A stretch of DNA of 14,040 bases from Spirochaetia bacterium (GCA_900770075.1 CAAGIZ010000107.1:1-14040), one strand, 5' to 3'. Counted from the stretch's first letter, positions 5,984 to 14,005 are shown. Notes: generated from the letters alone by a model not told the origin. Numbers and translations are program-made.

Positions 5984-7844
5984 TTTCTGTTTCCTGCGAA
6001 AGCGGCGTTCCGGGTTGCGGTGTCTGGTCGATTACCCAGCCGTCTCCGTTTATCTTGATTTTTAAGTCCTGCCGGGTTAAAAGGGGCAGAATGTTTCTTT
6101 TAGGCATGCCTGAAAAATCCGGCACCGTGTCTTTTATCTGGATTTGTCCGTCGTTTTGAATTTTTATGAGGCCTGAGTGGGCAAGGCTTGCCGCTCCTCC
6201 CCGGCTCATTCCCAGATGGTCGATTATTGCGCTTGCTGCTTCTCCAATCACAGGGGCAACGATTCTTCCGGCATAAGTTTCTCCCTTTGCTTTTTCAATT
6301 ACCACGTAAAGGATGATTTCCGGGGCTTCTGTGGGAAAAATGGCGATGCAGTTTGAGATGAAGTCGGTTTTTGAATATCCTCCGTTTACCGGGTCTGCCA
6401 TCTGGGCTGTACCGGTTTTTACGCCTATGGAAACGTCGTTCAGGTTTGCCCTTGTTCCGGTTCCTGCCTGGGCTACGGTCTGCATGCAGCTTAAAATGTA
6501 GCTGGAGGTTTGAGCGGAGACTATCTGGGGTTTATAGACAGGAACGTGTATGTATTCTTCTACGCCGGAGCGGCTGGTTATCTTTTTTATCAGGGTAAGC
6601 TGTACTGGAATTCCGCCGTTTGCAATTGCAGTGGCGGCTTCTACCATCTGCAGGGCACTGACAGAAATTTCCTGACCGATGGCAATAGTGGGTTTGGAGC
6701 GGGCAGACCAGAATCGGTCGCTGGTATTTCGGACAGAGCCTGAGGTTTCGCCCGGAAGTTCAATTCCCGTTTTTGAACCAAAGCCAAAACTCCTTATTCT
6801 CGAAAGAAACTGTTCGCTTTCAATCTTTTCGGACATCTGTGCCAGGGCATCGTTACAGGAATATTTAAGTGCATCTCTGGCGGTAATCCAGCCGTGGTGG
6901 TCAAGACAGGTGATTTTTATCCTCTCTCCACCGGCTGTTTTTTTTTCGTAAATTCCATCACACAAAAAAAGATCATTTTCGGAAATTGCACCGGAGTCCA
7001 GAAATGAAGCAACCGAAAAAACCTTGAAAACTGAACCCGGCTCATAGCTTTCTGTTGCAGGCAGGTCTTTCATTTCTGCGGGAGTGGCACGGCTGTATTC
7101 GTTTAAATCTGTGGAAGGCAGGGAGATGTAAGAGAGAATTTCACCGCTTTTTGTTTCTGCGGCAATCATCATAAGGCTTGCTGCCTGAGTCCGTTCAATG
7201 GCATCTTTTGCGATTTTTTCCAGCTTGAACTGAAGGTTTGCATCCAGGGTAAGGTAGATGTTCTTTCCTTCAACATCAATTGGTGCTTCGGGGTTTACCG
7301 GCGGAGAAAGAAGGTTCTGCCGGGTGTACTCGATTCCTGCAAGACCTGTGCCGTCGCTTCCCATGTAACCGATAACCTGACTTGCAAGTTCTTTTTCCGG
7401 GTATATCCTTCCGGGAACCCTGTCAAACCTTACTGCGGAAAAAAGACCGTTTTTGTCCGTCAGCTCCCTGAGTATTTCGTAATCGTTCTGGTCAATTTTT
7501 TTCTTGATGTAGACAAAGGCTGAATCCGCATTGGAGGAGATAATGTCAGCCAGCTGTTTTTCGTCCATTTTGAGCACAGGTGCAAAAAGGCGAACGAACT
7601 TTCCAAGGTCATTTATGGCAGAAGGCGTTACTCCCACGTGATAAAAATCCGTAGAAACGGCAAGGGGCTTTCCGTTTTTGTCGAATATGGAGCCCCTTTG
7701 AACCAAAGGAGAGTAAGTTCTGGATTCAGGAGTTTTTTTTACTGCCAGAACGGCGTAGCAGTAGAAAATATAGAGGGCGAACAGGGCAAGAAAGGAACAC
7801 AAAAAGAGAACCCGCTTTTTTTTGAAATATCCGTTCATTTGCAT
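5964..7844 (-). CDS. Class B penicillin-binding protein with PASTA domain (FtsI/PBP2x type)
   Basis: A septal-type peptidoglycan transpeptidase of 626 residues that cross-links stem peptides in the periplasm and is a beta-lactam target. In order: a short basic N-terminus, one membrane helix (about 11-34), a dimerisation/pedestal domain with RGSIFDKNGKPLA (50-62) and GRIYPEKELASQVIGYMG (145-162), a transpeptidase domain with SVFK (catalytic S271, K274), SCN (329-331) and KTGTAQ (476-481), and one C-terminal PASTA repeat (about 571-626). All three active-site motifs are intact. The ATG at 7844 overlaps the end of lepB by 10 bp. A second ATG at 7838 would give a classic ATGA overlap and is equally plausible. 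It lies between lepB and the DUF115 gene in one operon. Confidence 0.92.
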   Translation of the reverse strand: MQMNGYFKKKRVLFLCSFLALFALYIFYCYAVLAVKKTPESRTYSPLVQRGSIFDKNGKPLAVSTDFYHVGVTPSAINDLGKFVRLFAPVLKMDEKQLADIISSNADSAFVYIKKKIDQNDYEILRELTDKNGLFSAVRFDRVPGRIYPEKELASQVIGYMGSDGTGLAGIEYTRQNLLSPPVNPEAPIDVEGKNIYLTLDANLQFKLEKIAKDAIERTQAASLMMIAAETKSGEILSYISLPSTDLNEYSRATPAEMKDLPATESYEPGSVFKVFSVASFLDSGAISENDLFLCDGIYEKKTAGGERIKITCLDHHGWITARDALKYSCNDALAQMSEKIESEQFLSRIRSFGFGSKTGIELPGETSGSVRNTSDRFWSARSKPTIAIGQEISVSALQMVEAATAIANGGIPVQLTLIKKITSRSGVEEYIHVPVYKPQIVSAQTSSYILSCMQTVAQAGTGTRANLNDVSIGVKTGTAQMADPVNGGYSKTDFISNCIAIFPTEAPEIILYVVIEKAKGETYAGRIVAPVIGEAASAIIDHLGMSRGGAASLAHSGLIKIQNDGQIQIKDTVPDFSGMPKRNILPLLTRQDLKIKINGDGWVIDQTPQPGTPLSQETEIELFLE

Positions 7845-8380
7845 AAGACTCTTCCCAATACGTTTTTTACGGAAACAAAACCGTAATCCCTGGAATCGAC
7901 GGAAACTCCATAATTGTCGCCGACTGCCAGTATGTACCCCTCCGGAACCTGCGGAATGTCCTTGAAGCGCAGGTATTGATTTTCGGTAAGCGGAATTTCT
8001 TTATCCCCTGTCTTTAAAGTATATACTGGATTTTCTGAATATTCCAGTGACTGCCCTTCGCAGGCGATGCAGCGTTTGACGACTATCTTGTTGTTGTAGA
8101 GGTAGATTACTATGTCGTTTACAGCCGGTTTTTTCCACTGGATTAAAAGTGAATCGGAAAAAGGCTTTACAAGACCGTAGGCAAGCTTGTTTACAGCTAC
8201 GGTGGAACGGTCTTGAATTGCGTTTTCCATGGAAGTGCCGGAAACGTGCAGGAATTCAATCACGAACAGTTTTAAAATCAGCCCGAACAAAAGTCCCAGA
8301 CAGGTGATGAGGATTATGGATTTGTTTACAGGTGATAGTTTTGAATCAGACATCTTTTTTCTAATATAACGCATTTTCAA
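7835..8380 (-). CDS. lepB: Signal peptidase I
   Basis: A membrane protease that removes signal peptides from exported proteins (family S26A, Ser/Lys dyad). The 181-residue protein has one membrane helix (about 20-43), box B SGTSMEN (47-53) with nucleophile S50, box D VVKRCIACEG (100-109) with general base K102, and box E VGDNYGVSVDSRDYG (153-167). It is short for the family, so this is a minimal type. The start is uncertain: TTG at 8380, ATG at 8374 and ATG at 8353 are in frame, none with a strong ribosome binding site, and the first is only 16 bp from the divergent gene. It is the first gene of the lepB-PBP-DUF115 operon. Confidence 0.92.
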   Translation of the reverse strand: MKMRYIRKKMSDSKLSPVNKSIILITCLGLLFGLILKLFVIEFLHVSGTSMENAIQDRSTVAVNKLAYGLVKPFSDSLLIQWKKPAVNDIVIYLYNNKIVVKRCIACEGQSLEYSENPVYTLKTGDKEIPLTENQYLRFKDIPQVPEGYILAVGDNYGVSVDSRDYGFVSVKNVLGRVLCK

Positions 8381-8396
8381 ATCCGATAATAGACGT
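8381..8396. promoter_or_regulatory. Very compact divergent promoter region
   Basis: GATAAT (8385-8390, plus) and TATTAT (8391-8386, minus) overlap as -10-like boxes. They end about 5-6 bp before the start codons at 8397 (plus) and 8380 (minus). No good -35 box was found for either. If these are real, both messages would be nearly leaderless; otherwise the true start codons are further inside the genes. Confidence 0.35.
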
Positions 8397-9596
8397 ATGC
8401 AGATAATTAGTTATGTCGGCAGTGCTCCTAAATCCAGAGGCTCTGCAAGGTCTAAAAGTTTAATGTTAAAGTTCAGGTCAAAGGCCTTTAAGAGAGCCGG
8501 TTCAGGCTTTATGGCAAAGGCTTTTTCAAGTGCCGGTATTCTTCCTGACCGTGCCTTTTCGCCTGTCCTTCCGAAGGTGAATTTCAGGGTTCTTTTTCGT
8601 CCTGAACGCCTGAAAAAAATCTGCATTTTTTCCGCTCTTGTTATTTTCGTACCGTATTTTTCCATAAAACTGGCAGATCATATTCAGTCTTTTACAGGTC
8701 CCCTTCAGATGGCAGAAACTTTCAGCAGCGAAATTGAAAACCTGAACACTGCCATGGCAAAATTTGCAATGGCTTCTTCCGGGGCAAGTTTTGACGAAAA
8801 CGGAAACGTCCTTTCAGATGACGGCAAGGTTCTCACGCCATCTTCTGTGGGAGTGGCAAAGGCTGTTTCTTTCCAGTCCTACAGGGTAAAGTCCGGTGAC
8901 ACCATAAGTTCAATAGCCCTCAACTTCGGTCTTACAAACATTTCCACCCTTATTTCCGTGAATGGAATCGACAACGTAAGAACCCTTATGGCAGGACAGA
9001 AAATCAGAATACCGAATCAGGACGGAATTGTTTATACGATACAAAAAGGCGACTCTCTCAATTCAATTTCCATAAAACACCGGGTAAGTATGGAAGAGAT
9101 TGTTGATGCCAACGAACTGGCGGACGAAAAACTTTCTGCCGGCGGGGAACTTTTCATTCCCGGCGCAAGGATGGATTCTGCTTCCCTTAAAAAAGCCATG
9201 GGAGAACTTTTTATCTGTCCTATTTCCCAGTCCTACAGAATTTCAAGTTATTTTGGCAGAAGACAGGATCCTTTTTCCGGCGTGCTTTCTGAGCATACCG
9301 GGGTTGATCTTGCCTGTCCTACAGGAACACCGATAAACGCAACAATGAGCGGAAAAATCGTAAAAACCGGCTGGACGAATATTTTCGGAAACTATGTTAT
9401 AATCAATCACGGAAACGGTTACCAGACACTCTATGCCCATATGTCAAAAATCCTTTGCAGAACCGGCCAGAGCGTAAGTCAGGGAACCAGAATCGGGCTT
9501 GTAGGTTCTACAGGGTATTCCACAGGACCTCATCTGCATTTTACGGTTTACAAAAACGGACGCCTTGTGGATCCTTTGTCGCTGATTAAGAGGTAA
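8397..9596 (+). CDS. Membrane-anchored LysM/M23 peptidoglycan endopeptidase
   Basis: A 399-residue cell-wall hydrolase or divisome hydrolase activator. A long basic cytoplasmic tail (1-73) precedes one membrane helix (about 74-92). Two LysM modules follow: YRVKSGDTISSIA…IRIP (162-206) and YTIQKGDSLNSIS…FIP (213-255). An M23 (lysostaphin-type) domain covers about 280-399. Zinc ligands are intact: H300 and D304 in HTGVDL and H381 in HLHF, with H348 in YAHMS and H379 completing the active site. It should therefore be catalytically competent, unlike degenerate EnvC/NlpD types. The ATG at 8397 has no clear ribosome binding site; M23 (8463) or M39 (8511) are alternatives that keep the membrane helix. 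First gene of a three-gene operon, 4 bp before the next. Confidence 0.9.
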   Translation: MQIISYVGSAPKSRGSARSKSLMLKFRSKAFKRAGSGFMAKAFSSAGILPDRAFSPVLPKVNFRVLFRPERLKKICIFSALVIFVPYFSIKLADHIQSFTGPLQMAETFSSEIENLNTAMAKFAMASSGASFDENGNVLSDDGKVLTPSSVGVAKAVSFQSYRVKSGDTISSIALNFGLTNISTLISVNGIDNVRTLMAGQKIRIPNQDGIVYTIQKGDSLNSISIKHRVSMEEIVDANELADEKLSAGGELFIPGARMDSASLKKAMGELFICPISQSYRISSYFGRRQDPFSGVLSEHTGVDLACPTGTPINATMSGKIVKTGWTNIFGNYVIINHGNGYQTLYAHMSKILCRTGQSVSQGTRIGLVGSTGYSTGPHLHFTVYKNGRLVDPLSLIKR

Positions 9597-9600
9597 CAGA

Positions 9601-9843
9601 ATGAAAACTGTTTGTGTTTGCGGTTGTTGCGGAAGAACTATAGACAGGGAGTTTCTTTACTGCCCGTGGTGCGGTCAGGAAAAGCTTTACGACAAAAAAG
9701 ATGCTTTCGAAGCGGTTTTCAGGGAACTGGAAGCAAAACAGGCTGAAGGCAGGGCAAGACGGGTTGCCGAACTTGAGCAGAAACTGGACGCCCTTGAACA
9801 GGATCTTTCGATTCTCGCTTTAAGCGTGGAGATGGCCAAGTGA
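9601..9843 (+). CDS. Small zinc-ribbon coiled-coil protein
   Basis: An 80-residue protein with no recognised family name. Residues 5-25 hold paired cysteines, C7-x2-C10 and C21-PW-C24-G, the pattern of a zinc ribbon. Residues about 33-78 are charged and heptad-like, predicting a coiled coil. There is no signal peptide, so it is probably cytoplasmic. GAGG lies 8 nt before the ATG. The gene starts 4 bp after the M23 peptidase stop and overlaps the next gene by 4 bp (GTGA), so all three are co-translated. A role as a partner or assembly factor for the envelope proteins is inference from position only. Confidence 0.8.
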   Translation: MKTVCVCGCCGRTIDREFLYCPWCGQEKLYDKKDAFEAVFRELEAKQAEGRARRVAELEQKLDALEQDLSILALSVEMAK

Positions 9844-12059
9844 AAAAAATAAAAAGAATTCTTGAGGCAGTTTTTTTTTCAGTTTCCCTTTGCGTTTCTG
9901 CTGAAATTTCTTTTGAAAACCCAGAAATCAACTCTAAGGACAGAATCCTCTTTACGGTAAAACACGACGTTACCGGAAGCCCTTCATATCGAACGGCATT
10001 TTCCGGAGATGCAAAAACCCTCCTTGCTCCCAAAATCCTGACCTGTTACCCGGAAAAAATGGAGCTTCTTTCAAAAGGTTCCGTGCTTCAGATTAGAAAC
10101 CGCTGGGGAACGGCAAGATACTCACTTTCAGATTCAAAACTTTCGTGGATTTCCAGAACGGATTCAATTCCGGAAAATGCCCAGCTTTTAAGCCCTCAGA
10201 GCGTAAGCCCGGACGGAAAATGGTTGTGCTGCATAAAAAAGACCGGGGTTGTGGAAGGCGAATTGATTTTAAGGAATTCTTCAACCCTTCAGGAAACTGT
10301 TCTGGACAAAAATGCCCGGCCGGACTACGAAAACATTCCTGTAAAGTGGAGCCCGGACAGTTCCTGCTTCCTTTACGAAAAAGACGGCACCATATATTTT
10401 TGCGAACCAAAGGCTGTTTTTCAGAAGGTTCAGCTTTCAGAAGAATACAGAAAAATCGGAACCGGAAGCATAAATTCAGTCTGCTGGGCAAATTCCAAAA
10501 CCCTGATTTACGTTGCAAGGGATTTAATCTACCGGATAAATGCCAATGAACTGTATACCCGGGGGCTTTATTCCTCCGTAATCGAGCCGGGTACGGTGTG
10601 CGGCCGCCTTCCTGTAATTTTTGACGAAAAACATGATGAATTTTCCGTAAACCAAAAGGCAGGAACCATGGTTTTTGTTCAAAACAAAAAGATAGTCAGC
10701 CTGTTCAAACTGGAAGAATCCGGCTTTGAATATGTAAATCCTCTTGTTTCAAAGACGGTAACAGGAGCCGGTGGAACAGTTACGGCGGTAAAGGTTTTCT
10801 GGACAGGGGATGCAAGGTGTGTCCTGTGGCTCAACCTGCTTTCTTACGAAAACGGTGCCCAAAAAGCCTCTTTTTACAGCCTTGGAACCGAACTGGAATA
10901 TCTGACTTCAGTTAATTACTTTGTGGAACCCCAGATTTCTCCAGACGGAAAAAAGATATGCTTTGCACAGGGAGAAACCCTTTTTGTCTACGACATAAAT
11001 TCATGGACGGAGACTGCAAGGCTGGAAGGCGAAAAAACAGTTTCCTTCGTATGGGGAAGCGATTGCGTAATCTACGCAGGCGGCGAATCCACCGTCAGAA
11101 AGTGGAATTTCGGTTTGGAAAGGGGAGCACTGGAAGAAGACACGCTGCTTTTTCTGTCGGCAGCCTCAAGGGTCTTCTGGAAATCCGATACTGTTGTCTT
11201 TGCAGAAGATGCCGTAAAAAAAGGCGTGTTTTACGAATTTGACGGACTGAACGGCAGCTGGTCAAAAAGCCAGGAGACGGAACCTGTTTCCTGCGGCTCT
11301 GTTCAGAACGGAAGATACAGGGTCTACGCAGGAAATTCCGTAAATTCAAATTTTAAAAACGCACTGTTTGTCCGCACTCTTTCTGGAAAAGCCGTAACAA
11401 GGACATATTTCCCTCAAACCATGGAAAAAAGACAGGTTCCGGCAAAGATAATACTTGCAGTCGATGCTTTGGACGATGCTTCCGGCCTAAGTTCAATCCT
11501 TTATGTGCTGAAAAAATATAAGGTTCCGGCAACGTTTTTTATAAACGGTGAATTCATCCGCCGCTACCCGAAAGAAACTGTACAGATAGCAAAAAGCGGC
11601 TGCGAATGTGGATCCATGTTTTTTACGGCTCTAGATCTTACTTCAAAAGATTTTGTTGTTGATGAAGACTTTGTTCGCCGGGGACTTGCAAGAAACGAAG
11701 ACGAATTTTTTCAGGTTACGGGAAAAGAACTTAGCCTTCTGTGGCATGCACCTTTTTACAAAGCTACCGCCGAAGTAAAAAAAGCCGGAGAAAACTGCGG
11801 CTACACCTATGTGGAAGCAGGTCGGTTCAGTCTGGATTCCATCACTCTGGAAGAGGCAGCCCGTGGAAAACCCGGCTATCTTTCGGCTATGGAACTGGTT
11901 TCGTTTTATGCCCAAAACCTTCAGAAAGGAACCGTAATTCCCATAAGTACAGGCTCCTCCAGCGGAACCAGAAGCGACTGGCTCTACGAAAAACTTGACC
12001 TTCTTATAAGCCTCCTGCTAAGCGACGGCTACGAATTTGTAACCTTCGGACAGCTCTAA
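9840..12059 (+). CDS. Exported beta-propeller protein with degenerate NodB (polysaccharide deacetylase-like) domain
   Basis: A 739-residue exported protein. Residues 1-21 form a signal peptide with a likely VSA cleavage site. About 45-525 is a WD40/TolB-like propeller, with repeated blade motifs SVSPDGK (121-127), KWSPDSS (169-175) and QISPDGK (365-371). About 535-739 has the NodB fold, recognised from KVPATFFINGEFIRRYPKETVQIAKSG (561-587) and the closing GYEFVTF (730-736). The deacetylase motifs are mostly gone. TFDDG is replaced by AVDALDDA, the HSxxH zinc pair by GSMFFTALDL (no His), RxPY by WHAPFY, and the final LH motif by PISTGS. It is probably a binding protein rather than an enzyme. 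The GTG start overlaps the previous stop, with GGAGA 7 nt upstream. Confidence 0.8.
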   Translation: MKKIKRILEAVFFSVSLCVSAEISFENPEINSKDRILFTVKHDVTGSPSYRTAFSGDAKTLLAPKILTCYPEKMELLSKGSVLQIRNRWGTARYSLSDSKLSWISRTDSIPENAQLLSPQSVSPDGKWLCCIKKTGVVEGELILRNSSTLQETVLDKNARPDYENIPVKWSPDSSCFLYEKDGTIYFCEPKAVFQKVQLSEEYRKIGTGSINSVCWANSKTLIYVARDLIYRINANELYTRGLYSSVIEPGTVCGRLPVIFDEKHDEFSVNQKAGTMVFVQNKKIVSLFKLEESGFEYVNPLVSKTVTGAGGTVTAVKVFWTGDARCVLWLNLLSYENGAQKASFYSLGTELEYLTSVNYFVEPQISPDGKKICFAQGETLFVYDINSWTETARLEGEKTVSFVWGSDCVIYAGGESTVRKWNFGLERGALEEDTLLFLSAASRVFWKSDTVVFAEDAVKKGVFYEFDGLNGSWSKSQETEPVSCGSVQNGRYRVYAGNSVNSNFKNALFVRTLSGKAVTRTYFPQTMEKRQVPAKIILAVDALDDASGLSSILYVLKKYKVPATFFINGEFIRRYPKETVQIAKSGCECGSMFFTALDLTSKDFVVDEDFVRRGLARNEDEFFQVTGKELSLLWHAPFYKATAEVKKAGENCGYTYVEAGRFSLDSITLEEAARGKPGYLSAMELVSFYAQNLQKGTVIPISTGSSSGTRSDWLYEKLDLLISLLLSDGYEFVTFGQL

Positions 12060-12135
12060 AAACCCATTTTGCCTTTTTTTAGAGGCGGAGGATTTTGAAC
12101 AGGTCTGACTTTTTGTTGCTTTAAGAGGCACCGTT

Positions 12136-13593
12136 TTACCTCTGGTGCTTTCGCAGCCTGAAGCAGACCAGCTTTCCCCAAAACTGTCCCCAGAGATTTG
12201 CCTTTTCTGCCGTACGGTCAGCAACCAGAGGAACCGTTTCCAGCACAGTGTTTCCCAGTTTGTATTGAACGCAGCCGTAGACAGAGCCTGCCTTTGTTCC
12301 CCCGAAAATAAACTCAGGAATCTGAACTTCCGCCTTAACGCTCAGGGCATCTTCAGAGGCAGTACTTGCACTGATGTGGGGAACAGTAAGGGTATTAAGC
12401 CATGCCGGAACAAGATTTACGAATTTTGACTTTGAACCTGGAACTGCCACAGGGTATTGACTGTTTATTGTTTTTTCCGGATGAAAGTCAGCAAAGGAAT
12501 CAAAAGCCCATTCCATAAGAAGAGTTCCGTCCTTAACCCGGTAGAAATTCCCCTGAGCAGAGCCTGTTCCCGGACCTTTCATGGTAACGGAAAGAAAACG
12601 GGTGCCGTCCCTTACGGCCGTAAGTGCAAGATTATATCCGCTTTCGTAGATAAAGCCTGTTTTAAGACCGTCGCAGCCTTCAAGTTTTCCCAAAAGAGGA
12701 TTTGTGTTTTTCTGATAGACAGCCATGGAATCCCCCCTGGATTTTTGCCAGGACGGAAGGTTTTTTTCCAGAGGATAGCGGATTTCTCTGGCACTGTGGT
12801 AGTCAGAAAGGCTTTCGGGATAGCGGTTTATGTAAATCCTGCAGAATTCCGCCAGCTCTCTTGCCGTGGTAAGGTTTTTTTCAGAATAGCCGCTGGGTTC
12901 TTCAAAACGGGTGTGCTTAAGCCCCAGAGCCTGGGCTTCGTAATTCATTCTGGCAACAAAATCCTTCGTGCTGCCGGAAATTTTATAGGCAAGAGCGAGG
13001 GCCGCATCGTTACCGGAAGCCACTGCAAGACCGGACAGAAGTTCCCTCACCGTAACCTGATGCCCCTGCCCCAAAAACATAAGGCTGGCATCCGAAGGCA
13101 TGTTTACAGTCCAGCTGTTTTCAGGAGGAGCAACAAAATCATCCAGAGAAAGATTTCCGTTTTCGATTTCCTTAAAGGCAATGTACATTACGAAAAGTTT
13201 TGTAATGGAAGCCGGCGGAATAATTTCATCAGCATTTTTTTCAAAAAGCACGCAGCCGTTAGAGGCATCCACCAGAATCGCAGCACCGGAAGAAACAGGA
13301 AGTTCAGCCGCAACAATGGGGTAGGGCAGCGGTTTTAAGGATTGCCCCCGGTTCAGAGGATAAGCGGTGTCCAAAAGAGAGTTCAGGGCAGAAGCCTGAG
13401 TTTCGGAAAGCGGTTTTGCATTTTGAGGGTTAAAAAAAGCGGAAGACCACAGAAAAAAGCCCAGAACGCAGGCAATCAGCCCCAAAAAAACACAGGGCAG
13501 GAGAATAAAACAGACATTTCTTTGGCTGCTGTTTTTTTTGACGGACTTTTTCTCAGAAACAAAATCGGATAAATCAACTTTTGAAAATTTCAT
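12136..13593 (-). CDS. D-alanyl-D-alanine carboxypeptidase (PBP5/DacA type), N-terminally anchored
   Basis: A 485-residue low-molecular-weight PBP of family S11, which trims the terminal D-Ala of peptidoglycan stem peptides. Numbered from the chosen start: a basic tail, one membrane helix (about 27-49), the S11 domain from about 98 with SITK (S129, K132), SGN (193-195) and KTG (311-313) all intact, then a beta-rich C-terminal domain (about 375-470). Classical PBP5 is held by a C-terminal amphipathic helix; here anchoring appears N-terminal. The frame stays open to an ATG at 13704, adding 37 residues. That ATG sits in a perfect hairpin and the extra sequence is repeat-like, so 13593 is preferred. 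It faces the propeller gene tail-to-tail, 76 bp apart, with no clear terminator between. Confidence 0.88.
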   Translation of the reverse strand: MKFSKVDLSDFVSEKKSVKKNSSQRNVCFILLPCVFLGLIACVLGFFLWSSAFFNPQNAKPLSETQASALNSLLDTAYPLNRGQSLKPLPYPIVAAELPVSSGAAILVDASNGCVLFEKNADEIIPPASITKLFVMYIAFKEIENGNLSLDDFVAPPENSWTVNMPSDASLMFLGQGHQVTVRELLSGLAVASGNDAALALAYKISGSTKDFVARMNYEAQALGLKHTRFEEPSGYSEKNLTTARELAEFCRIYINRYPESLSDYHSAREIRYPLEKNLPSWQKSRGDSMAVYQKNTNPLLGKLEGCDGLKTGFIYESGYNLALTAVRDGTRFLSVTMKGPGTGSAQGNFYRVKDGTLLMEWAFDSFADFHPEKTINSQYPVAVPGSKSKFVNLVPAWLNTLTVPHISASTASEDALSVKAEVQIPEFIFGGTKAGSVYGCVQYKLGNTVLETVPLVADRTAEKANLWGQFWGKLVCFRLRKHQR

Positions 13594-13598
13594 TCCGT

Positions 13599-13628
13599 AT
13601 TTTAACGTAAAATCGGGGAACTGGGCAA
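13599..13628 (-). promoter_or_regulatory. Candidate promoter of the carboxypeptidase gene
   Basis: On the minus strand, TTGCCC (13628-13623) and TAAAAT (13604-13599) are 18 bp apart. The -10 box ends 5 nt before the ATG at 13593, so the message would be essentially leaderless. No Shine-Dalgarno is present before that ATG, which fits. Confidence 0.4.
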
Positions 13629-13703
13629 ATGCCGTTTTTTTTTGATTTTTGGAGCACAATTTTCCGCCCGCCACCGGCTTTCCGCAGTTGCGCTTCTGCT
13701 CCA

Positions 13704-13737
13704 TCCGTCAAAAAAAGACTCTGCTTTTTTTGACGGA
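13704..13737. repeat. Perfect 14-bp hairpin with A/T-run stem
   Basis: TCCGTCAAAAAAAG (13704-13717) pairs with CTTTTTTTGACGGA (13724-13737) around the loop ACTCTG. The stem is part of the repeat-like block upstream of the carboxypeptidase. It may act as a weak terminator or be a mobile palindromic repeat. It includes the A of the alternative ATG at 13704, arguing against that start. Confidence 0.65.
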
Positions 13738-13808
13738 CGGCTTCGCCGCTGCTGCAATCCGGGCTAAGTTTTTCTCCCGATAAAAGACACCCGTCCCGCG
13801 CTTTTATC
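13738..13808. repeat. Dispersed intergenic repeat copy
   Basis: The minus strand reads GGATTGCAGCAGCGGCGAAG then CCGTCC, a diverged copy of the plus-strand sequence beginning at 2226 (GGATTGTAGCGGCGGCGAAG, then CCGTTCC). Next to it, GATAAAAG (13779-13786) and CTTTTATC (13801-13808) form an inverted repeat 14 bp apart. Confidence 0.6.
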
Positions 13809-13822
13809 AAAGACAGGGGCTG

Positions 13823-13860
13823 AAAAAAAGCCCCCGGAAAACTTTCATTTTCCGAGGGCT
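13823..13860 (-). terminator. Rho-independent terminator of the 3'-end partial gene
   Basis: On the minus strand, AGCCC-t-CGGAAAA (13860-13848) pairs with TTTTCCG-g-GGGCT (13841-13829), with one mismatch and a six-base loop, followed by T7. It lies about 40 bp after the stop codon of the partial gene. A smaller hairpin, AACTG…CAGTT, lies between at 13868-13889. Confidence 0.88.
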
Positions 13861-13898
13861 TGCTTCCAACTGGCTTTAAAAAGTCAGTTATTTTTCTG

Positions 13899-14005
13899 TT
13901 ATTTATCCAGACTGTTCATTACAGCCTGTTCGTAGCGGGTCCAGTACTTGTCGTAACTTTCCATCTTTCCGTCCTGATCTACGGTAAACAGAATCTTGCC
14001 ATCGT
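13899..14005 (-). CDS. C-terminal end of an unidentified protein (partial)
   Basis: The minus strand encodes at least 34 residues (starting DGKILFTVDQDGKMESYDKY and ending AVMNSLDK) before TAA at 13901-13899, followed by a good terminator, so this is a genuine gene end. The 5' part is missing because the contig runs into adapter at 14006. The fragment is acidic and aromatic-rich with no recognised family. The VDQDGKMESYD stretch is faintly EF-hand-like, but too short and imperfect to call. Confidence 0.7.

Noticed and set aside
8361..8390. FliA (sigma-28) promoter before the M23 gene
   Set aside because: TCCGATAA at 8382-8389 resembles the -10 element, but no TAAA-type -35 element lies at the required distance.
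9840..9902. Lipoprotein signal at C18 of the propeller protein
   Set aside because: The residue before the cysteine is Leu, a poor lipobox, whereas a VSA signal peptidase I site follows immediately.
12060..12135. Shared terminator between the convergent propeller and carboxypeptidase genes
   Set aside because: Only weak 4-5 bp stems (for example GCCT/AGGC near 12071-12086) were found, none with a proper T-run after the stem.
12457..13338. 293-residue plus-strand frame opposite the carboxypeptidase
   Set aside because: It is antisense to a gene with intact SxxK, SxN and KTG motifs; its translation is Lys/Arg/Phe/Ser-rich with no domain, typical of a shadow frame.
433..13593. Replication strand switch inferred from a change in G/C skew
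   Set aside because: G versus C counts in a few sampled 60-base lines vary too much and mainly follow gene direction; no dnaA boxes or ter/dif site was seen.
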